Shown: positions 1 through 9,900 of the stretch, in pieces
Numbering within the stretch: position 1 is the stretch's first letter
Layout of the letters: each line of letters begins with the position of its first letter
The notes under the pieces: generated by a model
The model's database searches: none
Told to the model about the DNA's origin: nothing
The model's input: only the letters and a program-made list of their open reading frames with translations
Position numbers and translations under genes: made by a program
Origin: Chara braunii
Taxonomy: Eukaryota > Streptophyta > Charophyceae > Charales > Characeae
Direction of reading: 5' to 3'
NCBI GenBank assembly: GCA_003427395.1
Contig: BFEA01000191.1
Coordinates: 289,478-336,298 of the forward strand
DNA length: 46,821 nt

Positions 1-356
1 AAACGCATCAAGGATCTGAAGAAGAAGAAACAGCAGCAAAGAAGAAAAACAAAAATGCGACGAAGAAGAAGAAAATGAGAAAAATAAAAATTACATTTTT
101 AAATGACTTTTTTTTTTTAAACAAATTTTCAATTTTTATTTTTTTTTTAAATGGTAAAGCAAGTCAAATTAAAATATATATATTTGTAGGGTTGTAGGGG
201 TTTACAACCCCATTTTTGTTCTTTGTTTTTATTTTTACTTTATTTTTCACCAAAACTAGAAGAAGTAGGCCGTAAAGTAGGTGTTCTGGCCGCAGCTGTA
301 GCCGACTTTTTTTGTCACGGCGGCCGATTCGGTTGCGGCCCGCGGGTGACACATAG
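1..356. repeat. Low-complexity DNA and candidate GGCC-word element end
   Basis: The first 80 bases are rich in GAA/AAC. They are followed by long T and A tracts to about 180. From about 285 to 352 the DNA becomes GC-rich, repeats GGCCG/CGGCC words and ends in a GGGTGACACA motif. That end resembles the inverted TGTGTNACAC ends of the TIR elements at 5715 and 12305 and the GGGTGTCACA at about 13433. I therefore read this as the right part of a TIR element whose left end is not recognisable. No gene is seen. Confidence 0.35.
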
Positions 357-709
357 GGGTGTGGGAACATGCATTTGCAGAAAAGGACACATGACTGGGA
401 AGAGCGTCCGTAAGTTCTGGAGTTTTCAACTGTCGAGCAAATCCATAGCAGGTTCGTTAAGGCGTGCGTTATGCCTACCTATATGCATGGATTGTTGAAA
501 GGAAATTACAAAGAAGTCCAAAAGAAAAGTCGTTTCATACATAAGCCAGTCTGACTGGCTCGCGATTCCATGCATTGGGGAGATAGCAAAAAGAAGGGGT
601 CCCCAAGGTAAAGAGCCCAAGAGAAATCCGAAGAGTTAGGACAACGAATACTCGAAGCTTCAAGAGATCGTTTGGGTACAGAAGTTGATACGTCACATAT
701 GTGACGTTC
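357..709 (+). repeat. Dispersed repeat, copy A
   Basis: This stretch matches 14168-14530 in the same orientation over its whole length with substitutions and small indels. Both start GTGTGGGAACATGCATTTG, both contain GTCCAAAAGAAA, TTGGCTCGCGATTCCAT and GGGGAGATAGCAAAAAG, and both end near GACGTTC. No ORF is conserved between the copies, so it looks like a noncoding part of a mobile element. Copy B abuts a Harbinger transposase fragment, so it may be the 3' part of a Harbinger element, but no transposase is seen beside copy A. Confidence 0.75.
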
Positions 710-1110
710 AGGGGTTTTCAAAATTATGCGTCTCCTTATTGCATGCAGGAAGGTCCAACTAATTTATAAAAGAAAGAAAGATCATCAGAGCGAGAGAACC
801 CTGAGTATCAACAAGCAGAGGAGAGCATGTTGCCACATGAACGGGCAAGAAGAAGCATGTGTTGCCGCAAACTTTAATTGCAATAACCTCGTGAAGTCCA
901 CCGTCGTGTCTCGCTAATAGTTGTTCATTGTGGAATGACGCCTGGTTGTCTTCCAGACCGCTCGTTGGCTTATTGATGCTCCGGCTGATTGTAAGAAACA
1001 AGAAGGGGAGGGGGAGGAGGTTTGGGGCATTCTTGGGGAAGCGGGGGAAAGTAATCAGAGGCTTCGTCACCGAGATTGACGAAATGGATAATCCGGTGAG
1101 CGAGGAGTAA
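710..1110. other. No recognisable gene
   Basis: Mixed-composition DNA with short open frames on both strands that show no family resemblance. I see no repeat or RNA gene here. Confidence 0.4.
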
Positions 1111-1650
1111 TCAGTGACTGGGTCGTGGGAGGGAAGGGAGGTATTCAACATATAGGGTGAGGATCGTGTGCAGGGTGTTATCGCGCAGGGACTCGTAATA
1201 TTCAACGACGTGGATGGTCCCTGAGACAATGCAATACCACTCCGTATTGTTGTACTGCCTCCATGCAACACTGAAGAGAAGGATATTGAGAAGAAACGAG
1301 GGGGCTTCATGAGGGCGCACTTCACAGAGCAGGCGGGTAGCGCAGTGATGGTAGAAAAACTTGCTGGCAAAGATGCAGTAACCGAGGGGGAACTTGATGT
1401 GGAGGAGCGGAGAGAAAGAGAGGTAATCAAATGAGCGGAGGCAGACGAAACGAGGACGCAACGCTCGAGCTGGGAGGAGGACGGGGACTAGGGGCGGAGG
1501 GGGCAGAAGAGGAGGGAGAGATAGTGAGCGAGACCAGCGACGGTGGCGGGAGGATTCTGCACCATCGTGGTGGCTAGCCACTTCCTCAGGTAACTCGGGA
1601 TTCCGGGTAGAATCCACTGGTATGGCTAGATGCGAGCTTGCGGGCGACAC
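1111..1650 (-). CDS. Unidentified open frame, possibly the decayed C-terminal part of the ORF at 1650-2345
   Basis: A 179-codon minus-strand frame lies directly downstream of the acidic ORF at 1650-2345, in another reading frame. Its first half is basic and rich in Pro, Ser and Leu. Its second half has ordinary mixed composition, with aromatic residues, several Cys and the string VEYYESLRDN, and looks more like real protein than a random frame. I recognise no domain. A frameshift between the two ORFs of one degenerate gene is one reading; two chance frames is the other. No splice sites were found to decide between them. Confidence 0.25.
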   Translation of the reverse strand: MSPASSHLAIPVDSTRNPELPEEVASHHDGAESSRHRRWSRSLSLPPLLPPPPLVPVLLPARALRPRFVCLRSFDYLSFSPLLHIKFPLGYCIFASKFFYHHCATRLLCEVRPHEAPSFLLNILLFSVAWRQYNNTEWYCIVSGTIHVVEYYESLRDNTLHTILTLYVEYLPSLPRPSH

Positions 1651-2345
1651 TACTTCAAGTTCCTTGTCGATGGTTCGTCTTCCTCGTTCTCACTCCCTAC
1701 TTCTTGTTCATTGTTGTCCTCCTCGGCGGTGGATTCGGCTTCAGCTTCCTCCTCTTCTTCTTCGTCTTGTTGGTCGGAAAGAGCTATGGGTTCGGGATCA
1801 TCGTCAGATGGCAATTCCCCGTTGTCTTTGTGAGTCGTCCATAACTCGTCTAGGTCGGAGTTGTCAGGGGAGGCATCGTCCAAATCCATAAAGTTCCACT
1901 CGGCTGGATCATGCTGGTCGAGGAAGTGCCAGACATCCTCCGTGTAGCTGGTCCAAATGACCATCGGTGATAGCGTTCGCTCCAAGGTTACTGGTTTTGT
2001 TTGGTCTGGATCACTAGGATTGAAAGAGATGTTACTCAGAGGTAGATCGCCGATAATCTGCGCCAAGAAGACCAATACTTCGTTGGCGACCGTCGCTCTT
2101 CCTCGAGGAGTCAGTTCACCAAACAAAAGCCCCACCAGCAATCCAGTTGTGTTGGATGACCACACTTTCACTAGGCGCAGAGTGATCTCGTTCGAAAAGA
2201 CTACCTCGCGATCCTCATAATAGGGCACCCAATGTGCCCTCACCGAGAGTAAACATAAGCTTGAGGCCACGAGTCTAAACCAATCATAGAGATATCGAGG
2301 ACGAAAAGGAGGGACAAAGATCGGCCGAGGCCCAAGGATGGCCAA
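1650..2345 (-). CDS. Hypothetical protein fragment with acidic tail
   Basis: This is an open frame of about 231 codons. The first in-frame ATG comes only about half-way, so it is probably a 5'-truncated or spliced gene piece. The N-terminal part has mixed hydrophobic composition, with short helical-looking stretches (for example around LLVGLLFGEL). The C-terminal third is strongly acidic, with a run of Glu/Asp/Ala/Ser. The translation has protein-like composition, whereas the complementary frames are repetitive. I do not recognise a family. A gag-like or host protein remnant would both fit, because it lies next to a decayed Gypsy element on the same strand. Confidence 0.35.
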   Translation of the reverse strand: MAILGPRPIFVPPFRPRYLYDWFRLVASSLCLLSVRAHWVPYYEDREVVFSNEITLRLVKVWSSNTTGLLVGLLFGELTPRGRATVANEVLVFLAQIIGDLPLSNISFNPSDPDQTKPVTLERTLSPMVIWTSYTEDVWHFLDQHDPAEWNFMDLDDASPDNSDLDELWTTHKDNGELPSDDDPEPIALSDQQDEEEEEEAEAESTAEEDNNEQEVGSENEEDEPSTRNLK

Positions 2346-2869
2346 AGAGTTGGAAGGTTGGAGGGGAGAGAGAAGGTAGAGAGGTAATTCATCGGCGAGG
2401 AGGGTGAAAAGGACGAAGAGAAGGAGGCAATAGGGCCGACGGAGGTACAGGATCGCAATAAGAAGGTGTCAATACACTCCGTACCCACCTGGTTAGTGAT
2501 TGTCACCAATCTATCACCAGTTCTCGGCCCCACTCACAGAGATTCTCAATCACGTCGCCACGTTGTTTAGTGTCGATGCTGCATAGATCGCCACGAAACA
2601 CAACAACCACTGCCATGTCGCTTTGCCCCGGCCGTTAGAAGCGCACAAACGCCAATGCTTCCACGAGGATCAGCGTCAAAACACAATTCGTCGAGACTGC
2701 AAGGATGACGGAGGTTGAACAAGTCGGGCAGAGATGGGAGGTTCAAGCTCGAAGCTCATGGCGATGGCTGCGAGCAAAGAGTATCGGATGAGGAAGAGGC
2801 AACAAGGTCCGTATCCGGAGTGGAGGGAGACGAGGAGGAAAAAGTTAGAAGACCAATAGATGCTAGAGA

Positions 2870-3330
2870 ACGAAAATAACGGATTTGGGGGACGATAGGA
2901 AGGGAGCTATGGCTGGCGCCTGTTTCATGAGCGATGCGCACCGAATCCGCCTCATTAGGCCTTAGCACCACTATGTGGAAACAACCAGAATATTTTGGAG
3001 CGAGTTTCCGGCCGCGTGCACATCGGGACCAGGTCCCCAAATTTATACCAGATTTGAGGGTCTGCGTTTCCGTTTCGGGCCTCATAGCTACGATACCGTC
3101 TACCGTAGGATTCGATCATCTTTTGTCTTTTACAGGTCAATCTAGAGGCTTCCTTTTCCATTAATTCGTTTTCACCTTTTGGCCTTAGCCTTAAAGGATG
3201 CCCACGTGTCATTTCCCCATAGTTGGACACTTTCCGAGGTGTTTTCGGTTGACGACACAGGGAATACTGTTGGTCCGTAACTGGACGGGGGTGAACCCTG
3301 TCGATTCGTGAGGGGTGGCCCAATGAATTC
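2870..3330 (-). pseudogene. Gypsy integrase C-terminal region, frameshifted
   Basis: Fragments in different minus-strand frames show an STGFTPVQL segment of the kind that follows the integrase core. Further on is a WYKFGDLV segment, which fits the small C-terminal beta-barrel region where VGDLV is typical, and then a KLAPKYSGCFHIV segment like the usual KLxPKWxGPFxI. Frameshifts and stops separate these pieces. The match is by motif only; no database comparison was possible. Confidence 0.6.
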
Positions 3331-3656
3331 TTATCATTTGATACACTATCTCGGGTTAGGGACGCGTGTCATTGCTCGCGACATTCCAACGCAGGGCGGT
3401 CTCAATCAGGCGATTCTCGTTTTCTGCAAGTCCGTTGTATTAGGAGATATGCGGGGCGGTGTGCCGGATTGTGATGCCCCTATGTGTCAACAGTTCCTCT
3501 ACCTCTGCCATAAATTCAAACTCATTATCTGTTAAGATCTCTTCTGTATCTTGATGAGTGTTGAGGAATCGGTTGATGTGGGTGACTATTTTCGAGGCTT
3601 TTCGTGTCTTGCACAGATAAACTTCTGTGTATTTTGAAAAATGATCAATTAAAACC

Positions 3657-4025
3657 TGTGTAGCATCATGTTGGGTTCGGTGACCGAACCTGAACCCTTG
3701 ATACCGAGCCCGAATGTGCCCCAAAATAGACCGAACCCGAATATTATTTTTTTAACTTTTTTTTTTTTTTTTTTTTAAATTGGAGTTGGGAGGCATTGCT
3801 CATCACTCTTGAACATACACACACACACACCCCACACACACGCACACACACACACACACACCCCACACACCCCACACATACTCCACATACCACACACACA
3901 CAACGACTCGCTCGACAACCCCCTAATTTGCGCTCGACCGAACATGTTTGGTTCATGCTCGGTCGAGCGTCCGAACATGTTTCACTGTTCAGTGGGGCGC
4001 TGAACACGTTCGATGTGCTACATAG
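3657..4025. mobile_element. TIR element with CGAACATG words inserted in integrase
   Basis: The ends are imperfect inverted repeats (TGTGTAGCATCATG on the left, and TATGTAGCACATCG read inward from the right). The 9-bp sequence ATTAAAACC flanks the element at 3648-3656 and 4026-4034. The arms repeat words such as CCGAACC, CGAACATGTTTGG and GGTCGAGCG. The middle is a T tract plus a (CA)n block. Length is 369 bp, close to its relatives at 5715, 12305 and 31821. The 9-bp duplication suggests a Mutator-like origin. There is no coding capacity. Confidence 0.8.
3820..3902. repeat. (CA)n microsatellite
   Basis: An interrupted CA repeat with CCCACA variants, forming part of the internal region of the TIR element. 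The Cys/Val-rich and His/Thr-rich open frames across it are artefacts of the repeat. Confidence 0.9.
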
Positions 4026-4864
4026 ATTAAAACCAATAAAATCGAATATTCACAACGGTTGGGGCCACGTGGCACGTCAATAACTGTCGTTACTATACTG
4101 ACACTGAAAGGTGCGTTTTACTTTTGTCGGAACTATAGTGTTTGGTCCACTCGATCTATGACACCAACGACATGCCTAACATCTTCACGAATATTAAACC
4201 AGAACCATCAATTTTGGTCGATAGTTCCTTCCATGACATGTATCGCGAAATGAGCGGTCTGCTCCTCATGACCGGATCGGGTCCAATCATACCGTTGCAA
4301 CGGATGTGGAACCGTCAACCATAATCCTGACTCGTTTATTCTACGCTTCTCTAAATGGTCGTTGATCCATCAGTAATCCCAATACCTCTCAAATGCACGA
4401 CGCCTGTCATGCTTTATATAACCGTCTATGATTTGCCAGAAAATTTTGTGAGTAGGACTTTATCCGTTCAAACCTCTGCTCGTCGGAACTTCTCGTCGTA
4501 GTCGAGTCCATGAGTTCTAACAGCCTCGAATTGAGCTTTCATGAGAAGCTTATTCGTACAACATAAAGGGCACTTCCACAACCTGTTAACCGTCCATTAT
4601 TAAATGCATGCGCTATGCGCACGACTGACACATGTGGCATAATGGACCTAATCAACAAACCTAGACTTGTGGGGATAAAAATCCACCATGTAAACTGTGA
4701 AATACATATGCGAAAATAACAAAATTTATCCAGAAGATCTGAAAAGAATGAAGGGTCATAAGCTGAGAAGGGTTAGAAAAATCGGACTGAGGAGGAGAGG
4801 AGGGAGCAGCCATCGCTTATGAGCAAAGGTTCAAATCTTCTAGAGGGTCTCCACCTCACCGTAC

Positions 4865-5250
4865 TTGTGTCCGTCCTTCGATTCAAGATCATTCCACGGG
4901 GTCACTTCCTCACTTGCGAGAACTCGGCTAGGGCGGTGTAGGTGTCTCAGTCCATCGACATTTTCGTATCGCTCGTGCTTTCTGTGGCGAATGTCAAATT
5001 CTATGTTCTGCAACATGGTGGCTCATCGTCCCATCATACCCGAATAATCCTTCAACTTCTTTAAGGCCAAAACCGACTCGTGGTCCGTGACCTGAATGAA
5101 CTTTCGTCCGTATAGATAGGCTTTGAAGTGGTTGATTTCCCACAAGGCAGCAAAGCATTCTCTCATCGGTGCAAAGTAGTTTCTTTTGCAAGGAGGCACT
5201 TTCTTTGAAGCATATTCCACCACGTGTTCTAAGTCATTCAGTCGCACTTG
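4865..5250 (-). pseudogene. Gypsy RNase H and connection region
   Basis: The minus-strand frame 5023-5247 holds VEYASKKVPPCKRNYFAPMRECFAAL-type sequence followed by YGRKFIQVTDHESVLAL. This matches the RNase H pattern of Gypsy elements (…F.SRKL…Y…ERE.LA… followed by …F.V.TDH.SL). TDH with the preceding Glu are the recognisable catalytic positions. Downstream, in another frame, FDIRHRKHERYENVDGL fits the usual segment FxIxYRPGxxNxxADxLS after RNase H. Frameshifts separate the two. Confidence 0.75.
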
Positions 5251-5388
5251 GGCCGAGATCGTTAAGATCGCCTCAGGCTGTCAATCAGTGATGATTATAA
5301 AACGATGGTCCGGGTCCGGCCTCATAAGAATTGGGGCCGACGCCAAAGCTACCTTGAGTTCTCGGAACACTCGATCACACTGAGGAGC

Positions 5389-6480
5389 TCAGATCGACGA
5401 ATGTTTTTTTTTCAACAACTTCATGAATGGTACTCCGATTGCCCCTAATCCTTTGATAAACCTTCGATAGTATGACGTCGGTCTAAAAAATGCACGAACT
5501 CGCGTAAGCGACGTGGGAACTGACTCGTCTCTTACTGCCTGTACGTTCTGAAGCTCCAACAACAACCCTTGATCGGTGACTACTTGTCCCAAAAAGCAGA
5601 TCTTTGTCAGGAAGACTGACATTTCTCGACAACAACTTTGAGACATGCATCTTTTAACATGTGCAACGTCTACTCAATGTGTTGGATGTGACCCTCGTTG
5701 GTGCTTGAGTACACTTATGTAGACCCTCGTACGAATACGGGCCGTACGTACAGGCTCATGTGGTAGTACGGGTCGTACGTATGAAAAAAAGCAAAAACAA
5801 ACAATTCGAAAAAATATGAAAAACAACTATGTTATGCAGAAAAATAAACTGAAACACTTTTGCCTCAGGATCATATTGAAATTCTTTACCAAATTTGAGA
5901 TTAAAAAAAAAAAAAAAAATTCCTTTTTTTTTTTTTTTTTTTTTTTCGTTACGGGGCTGTACACACGGCCGTACGGCCATTCATATGGCTGCACGTACGA
6001 CAGTACGATAAATCCCCCGTACGTCGTACGGAGTGTTACACAAGAGTACACCATAATATCATCCATGTACACAATCACACAGTAGTTAATAATGCTCTGT
6101 GCAAGGTGCGTTTTTCACACGAAGTTCTGAAAAGCCATGCTCATCGCGCGCTCGAACGGAGTTGGTGCATTATAGATGTCCATCGGACATCGAATCCATT
6201 GCCACCCCCCTTCAAAAAGGACGAGCACTCTCTTCGAACGATCCTCCTTTTTTACGAGAAGGTGATTGAAGTCGTGAAGAGCATCAAACTCGGTGAAAAA
6301 AACGCACACAACCAATCACATCCAATAATTCATCAATCCGGGGGGGGGATAAACATCCTTGAATGTGATATTATTAAATTTTCTATAATCAATACATATC
6401 TGATTTCTTCCCATCTTCTTTGACACAATCACAACTGTTACAGGAAAAGACCAAGGCCCAATCGCGGGTTCGATCCATCC
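5389..6480 (-). pseudogene. Gypsy reverse transcriptase, split by a TIR element
   Basis: Near 6480-6350 the frame reads GWIEPAIGPWSFPVTVV and then CIDYRKFNN, the N-terminal RT motifs of Gypsy elements. A QWIRCPMDIYNAPTPFERAM segment at 6115-6230 matches the W..MPFGL.NAP..F motif. YMDDIMVYS near 6070 is the catalytic YxDD box. Coding resumes at 5714 with STNEGHIQHIE, then FLGQVVTDQG and SYYRRFIKGL in the thumb region at 5389-5646. Several stops and frameshifts are present. The gap between YMDDIMVYS and STNEGH is exactly the 5715-6043 element, so the insertion hit the codon just after the active-site box. Confidence 0.85.
5715..6043. mobile_element. TIR element with CGTACG words inserted in Gypsy RT
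   Basis: The ends are TTATGTAGACCCTCGTACG on the left and TTGTGTAACACTCCGTACG read inward from the right. The 8-bp sequence GAGTACAC flanks it at 5707-5714 and 6044-6051. Both arms are packed with GTACG, CGTACG and CCGTAC words. The AT-rich core (about 5806-5905) contains ACTATGTTATG, ACTTTTGCCTCAGG and ACCAAATTTGAG, and matches the cores at 12431-12535, 12655-12745 and (inverted) 31930-32060. Length is 329 bp and there is no coding capacity. Confidence 0.85.
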
Positions 6481-7555
6481 GTTAGCCTCAAACTCCTTGA
6501 CTCTTTGGAAGGCGGCAAGCCTCTGCGCGGGGGAGTATCAATAAGGAGTGCATCAGATGGGTGGATGGTAATAAATTCATGTCCAATCACGTTTGTGATA
6601 CCAATGTCATGATCATTGATCATTCACACTTAGTACGACAGGCTCGAAAGCATGTCCATGCAATACCTGTTTTATGAGTTTCTCTATTTCCCTAGGAACA
6701 TGAGACGCGCCAGATATGGGACCATGATTGTCAGAATTGCACCAAAATTTTAAGCGGAATCTTAATCTGATCGAGATCGAGTGGACGACTTTCTTCCACA
6801 CTGAAAAATATCTAACTACTGATTCACACCAAGAATATCCTAGCAAGCATTTCATACTCCGCGAGACTGATCATTTCGTTTTTTTTTCCTTCCTCGTCAA
6901 TCTCTGAATCAGTAATTCACACCGCAATCCTCGGTCTCGTTAGTTATGTCATTTCTTCCATTAGATTTGGAACGTCCTTAATCGGTGTATCCTCCTCTTC
7001 TTTAATTAGTCTTATGATTACGCCCTTCGTAAGTAAAGGTTTAGGCGGAGAGGTAAAGATCTCGAGATACGTAGGGAAAGTGTTCCCTCGTATAGAGTAC
7101 GAGGGGGTTCGAAAAGATCTACTATAACTGCAATTTGCAATATTGGTTCACCGAATAAGCAAGACGGAGGAATTCGGGATTTCGTAAGAGTTAAAAACGA
7201 CGACGGGGGTGGGGGAACCAGGCTAGGCTTGTGCTATTAATGTTAAAACAAAAGGATCGTGAGGTTCTTAGAAGCATTCAAAATTTTGTTTTGGCTTATG
7301 TACAAAGAGTCGAACCAACTCGTTCCACTCCTCTTCGATTGACATATGGTTTAACAGTTTCACGTAGTCTCTTTTATCGTACTCATCTTCCTCAGAGAGA
7401 CTCTTCGTCACTTTTCGCCGACGAGTCTCTCTCGATTTTCCGTGTTCGGATCATCCCCACTACCATTGTCTGTTCAACCGTCCCCAGGGTTTTCCTCAGA
7501 TGTCGCATGGAGAAGCACAAGGGAATAGTCTGGGGTTTTCCTCCGGTGTGAGTGA
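6480..7555 (-). pseudogene. Decayed Gypsy pol spacer between protease and RT
   Basis: Minus-strand frames are short and interrupted. By position this is the segment between protease and RT palm. A small frame at 6438-6623 ends in DGSNPRLGLG and lies just upstream of the GWIEPAIGPW motif. Otherwise I see no motif. The plus-strand frame at 7231-7551 has no recognisable family and is probably spurious. Confidence 0.45.
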
Positions 7556-8032
7556 GAATGTGTACAACGGAAAAAAATTCCTAGAATTACATAATCATTC
7601 TATAGTAAACTTACAATCTGAATTTCAATTTTTCATTCCATCTTAAAAAATGTCACTCCAGATTTAAAATTTTCATCTTACTTGCAAACTTTCATTCCAA
7701 GAATATGGTATCCCTTATTATTTGGACGTAATGCTAGAAATGGAATGAAAGTTTGGATGAGTTCATGAAATATTTTGATTGGACTGTCATTCTAAGTAAA
7801 GATTTTCAGTCATAAATAAGTTAATCCAATCTAAATTATAAGATATTTAATTAAAACATTTTATTAAATCGTTCTGACTTTCATTCCATCTTGAACAAAT
7901 AGATATAGTTAGAAGGTAAAACTTTTATTTAGATGGGAACTTATCAAATAAAACTGAAAATTTTAAAACTGGACGAACATTCGAATGATAATTTATAAAT
8001 ATGACGATTTTTTTTTTTAATGGAATGTTTTT
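7556..8032. mobile_element. AT-rich element with TTTCATTCCA words (candidate)
   Basis: An abrupt AT-rich block lies inside the Gypsy pol region. TTTCATTCCA or its complement TGGAATGAAA occurs several times (near 7638, 7692, 7741, 7880 and 8021). The ends carry loosely inverted AGAATG…GGAAAAAAATTCC and GGAATG…CATTTCT motifs. I could not fix a TSD. The word-repeating architecture is like the nearby TIR elements, but I see no shared core. Confidence 0.45.
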
Positions 8033-8039
8033 TCAACTT

Positions 8040-8400
8040 TCATTTCTCGTGGGAGTTTTTTTGTTGTAGTTTTGAATCAAAATGCAACCGTGTGTCCACA
8101 GCCATAGCCCGGGGTAATCCTACCAACACGGAATATGATTGCACGTCAATAACCAGCGCATTACCTAGCACATGCAATTGTCCAACCTTGGCTGCCACAT
8201 TTTCGATCATGCCTATAAAGTTCATGGTTCCCTCATCAGCTGAGATGTGATTATTTTTTTCTAATAGAGACAGTATGAAGTTTAATCCTTCGATATTTCA
8301 GATCGTATCGACCGATACTCGTACAACAGATGATCCAATATCGACTAAAGCATTAAGCAACTTTCCCCATACCTCACAGTCATACTCCGCGCTCTTCCAT
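8040..8400 (-). pseudogene. Gypsy aspartic protease domain
   Basis: On the minus strand, LLNALVDIGSSVVRVSV (about 8300-8370) fits the retropepsin active-site strand ALxDSGA, with the catalytic Asp kept and the following residues altered to IGS. Downstream VIDVQSYSVLVGLPRAM corresponds to the usual VxxxxxYDxILGxPWL strand. A stop separates the two pieces. The order gag knuckle, protease, RT is correct for the element. Confidence 0.75.
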
Positions 8401-8404
8401 AGGA

Positions 8405-8990
8405 CTGGCCAAACCCGGATAAAGTGATTTTTTTCCTCATATCCAATCATTGTTACTCAGGTGGTCTCGAGTATTTCCGATTTATGATATGATTACTTAC
8501 TGTAACTAGCTCGGATGGGGACCGTATTGGTTCGCCATCTCTTCCTTCTTCTTCAGCATTCGTTGAACACGCTAATACGTATATCCATTTTGGTTCTTCT
8601 TGCATTGCTGCAGGAGCTTGTCGTTTGTGGTCTCGGAGATGGTTAATAAATATGACCCAGAGGAACGGGGACTTGAATATCTAATTTTTTTAGTGTCCGC
8701 AGAACATCAATGTCTCCAATCTGGAACCGAGGTCCGGGTTTTAATTCTTGTTCTAGATATTTAAACTCATCCCTGTCAGGTAGAATAGCTTCAATAAAGC
8801 CTGCTTGTTGGAGATTTTCAGTTGAATCGACACCATTCTCAACTTCAAAGGAAGTTAGAGGTTGATGTAGTTGCTTCCGAGGGAAGGGGAGGGAAAGAGG
8901 AAGGAAAACTCTTGCCAGGTTCTTCTGTTCCTTCGAGCAACGCAGCCAGCCGTCACTGATTCATAGCTCTTGGTGCTGCCCTTGGAGGTG
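8405..8990 (-). other. Gag-protease linker of the Gypsy element
   Basis: This lies between the protease motif and the CCHC knuckle on the minus strand. It contains no long open frame. It probably belongs to the element by position only. Confidence 0.4.
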
Positions 8991-8999
8991 GTTGGTTCC

Positions 9000-9459
9000 T
9001 TTTCGGGTGAGGGCAGTCTCGTGTAAAGTGTCCGGGCTGCTTGCAGTTATAGCATTATATTCTTCCGGAGGAGCCTATAGCTTGATGGGGGGCAGAAGGA
9101 GCGGGATGAACAATTTCTCCTTATGTCCGGGTGCTGGGGTGTTGCCCTGTAACCTGCTGATGCAGGAGCATGAGGCCTGGTAGAGAGATCTCGTGGTGCT
9201 TTGGGGGGGCATTCCACGGGACAACCAAGGGTTGCTGCTGGGACGACACTGGCCGGAGCTGGGGTGAGTTGTGTTGCCTTGTAACCCAACAGGATGAGGG
9301 AGTGTGAGGCTTGGAAGAGCTCGGTAGGGAGTAAGACAGTGTTGGAGAACCTTGGAAGGTTTTGTTAGGGATTTCGCAGGTTTTGGGGCATTTGCAGGAC
9401 TTTGGCAGGCTAGTCCCATACTTTCTGAATAAAGTTTTATCAAATGGTTTTTCAGCCAA
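9000..9459 (-). pseudogene. Gypsy gag with CCHC zinc knuckle
   Basis: Minus-strand bases 9054-9013 encode CYNCKQPGHFTRDC, a perfect retroviral-type zinc knuckle (C-X2-C-X4-H-X4-C) of nucleocapsid. A stop codon lies just before it. Upstream, the minus-strand frame 9121-9459 is a Pro/Gln/Ser-rich linker typical of gag between capsid and knuckle. No capsid domain can be recognised. Confidence 0.75.
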
Positions 9460-9762
9460 GCCGGGTAACGAGTAAGAGAGGGATTGCGGCTAGTGAGAGA
9501 AAGACATCGCGCGTCCTACTAGTGAAGGGGCTAGCTGGTAGGATAGAAAGAGGGCATAGCAGCAGTAGAGATGGTGGCTCTGCTGCAGTCAGTCTTGCTG
9601 AAGTGAGGAAAGAGGACCGGTGGTGGATCCTTGAGGGTTTTCCGAATTTTGACTGACTCTGAAGTTTCTCGCAAAAAAGGGCGGGAGTAGCTTTAAAATT
9701 CTTAGTAGGTTCCTAGTCTCATTTCCTTAGAATTTTCGGATGACTTTTCTGAATGTGCTTGT
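9460..9762. other. No recognisable gene
   Basis: The small frames on both strands have no family resemblance. It may hold the rest of the gag or leader of the Gypsy element. Confidence 0.35.
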
Positions 9763-9900
9763 TATGGGACGTTGGGCCCGGTTTCCAGTTTGTGCCAATT
9801 GGTGAGGATATGGTTGTATCTATGGGACGCTGGACCCGGTTTCCAGCAGATGCTGCTCCTCACCAATAGATGGAGCTTATAAAAATAAAAATAAAAGGTA
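9763..9900 (+). repeat. Candidate SINE-like element with duplicated 26-bp motif
   Basis: A motif starting TATGGGACG, then GGRCCCGGTTTCCAG, occurs twice (9763-9789 and 9821-9846). The second copy is followed by CAGATGCTGCTCCTCACCAATAG and then an A-rich tail, (ATAAAA)n, at 9879-9898. The same 3' block is seen at 18129-18180 and the motif, inverted, at 21305-21329 and 42383-42408. A short, dispersed element with an A-rich end fits a retroposon. A pol III box is not convincing. Confidence 0.45.

Larger units (their letters stand above)
3330..4330 (-). pseudogene. Gypsy integrase core, split by a TIR element
   Basis: The minus-strand frame at 3440-3724 contains VLIDHFSKYTEVY and LTDNEFEF, which correspond to the integrase core segments usually seen as VDRFSKY (first catalytic Asp) and SDxGxxF (second Asp). 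Past 3440 an ENRLIETALRWN-like string supplies the usual third acidic position. The core is interrupted between 3657 and 4025. Upstream coding resumes at 4035, where the residues ILLVLI precede the cut, so the TSD ATTAAAACC duplicates the codons for VLI. Sequence from 4035 to 4330 has several stops. Confidence 0.8.
2870..9460 (-). mobile_element. Degenerate Ty3/Gypsy LTR retrotransposon
   Basis: Read on the minus strand, the domains follow in Gypsy order: gag CCHC knuckle (about 9013-9054), aspartic protease (8040-8400), reverse transcriptase (5389-6480), RNase H (5023-5247), the connection segment (4865-4990), integrase core (3330-4330) and an integrase C-terminal segment (2870-3330). RT before integrase is the order of Gypsy, not Copia. 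There are many stops and frameshifts, so the copy is dead. At least two TIR elements are inserted (3657-4025 and 5715-6043) and an AT-rich element probably sits at 7560-8030. I could not find paired LTRs, a primer-binding site or a polypurine tract. Confidence 0.85.
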
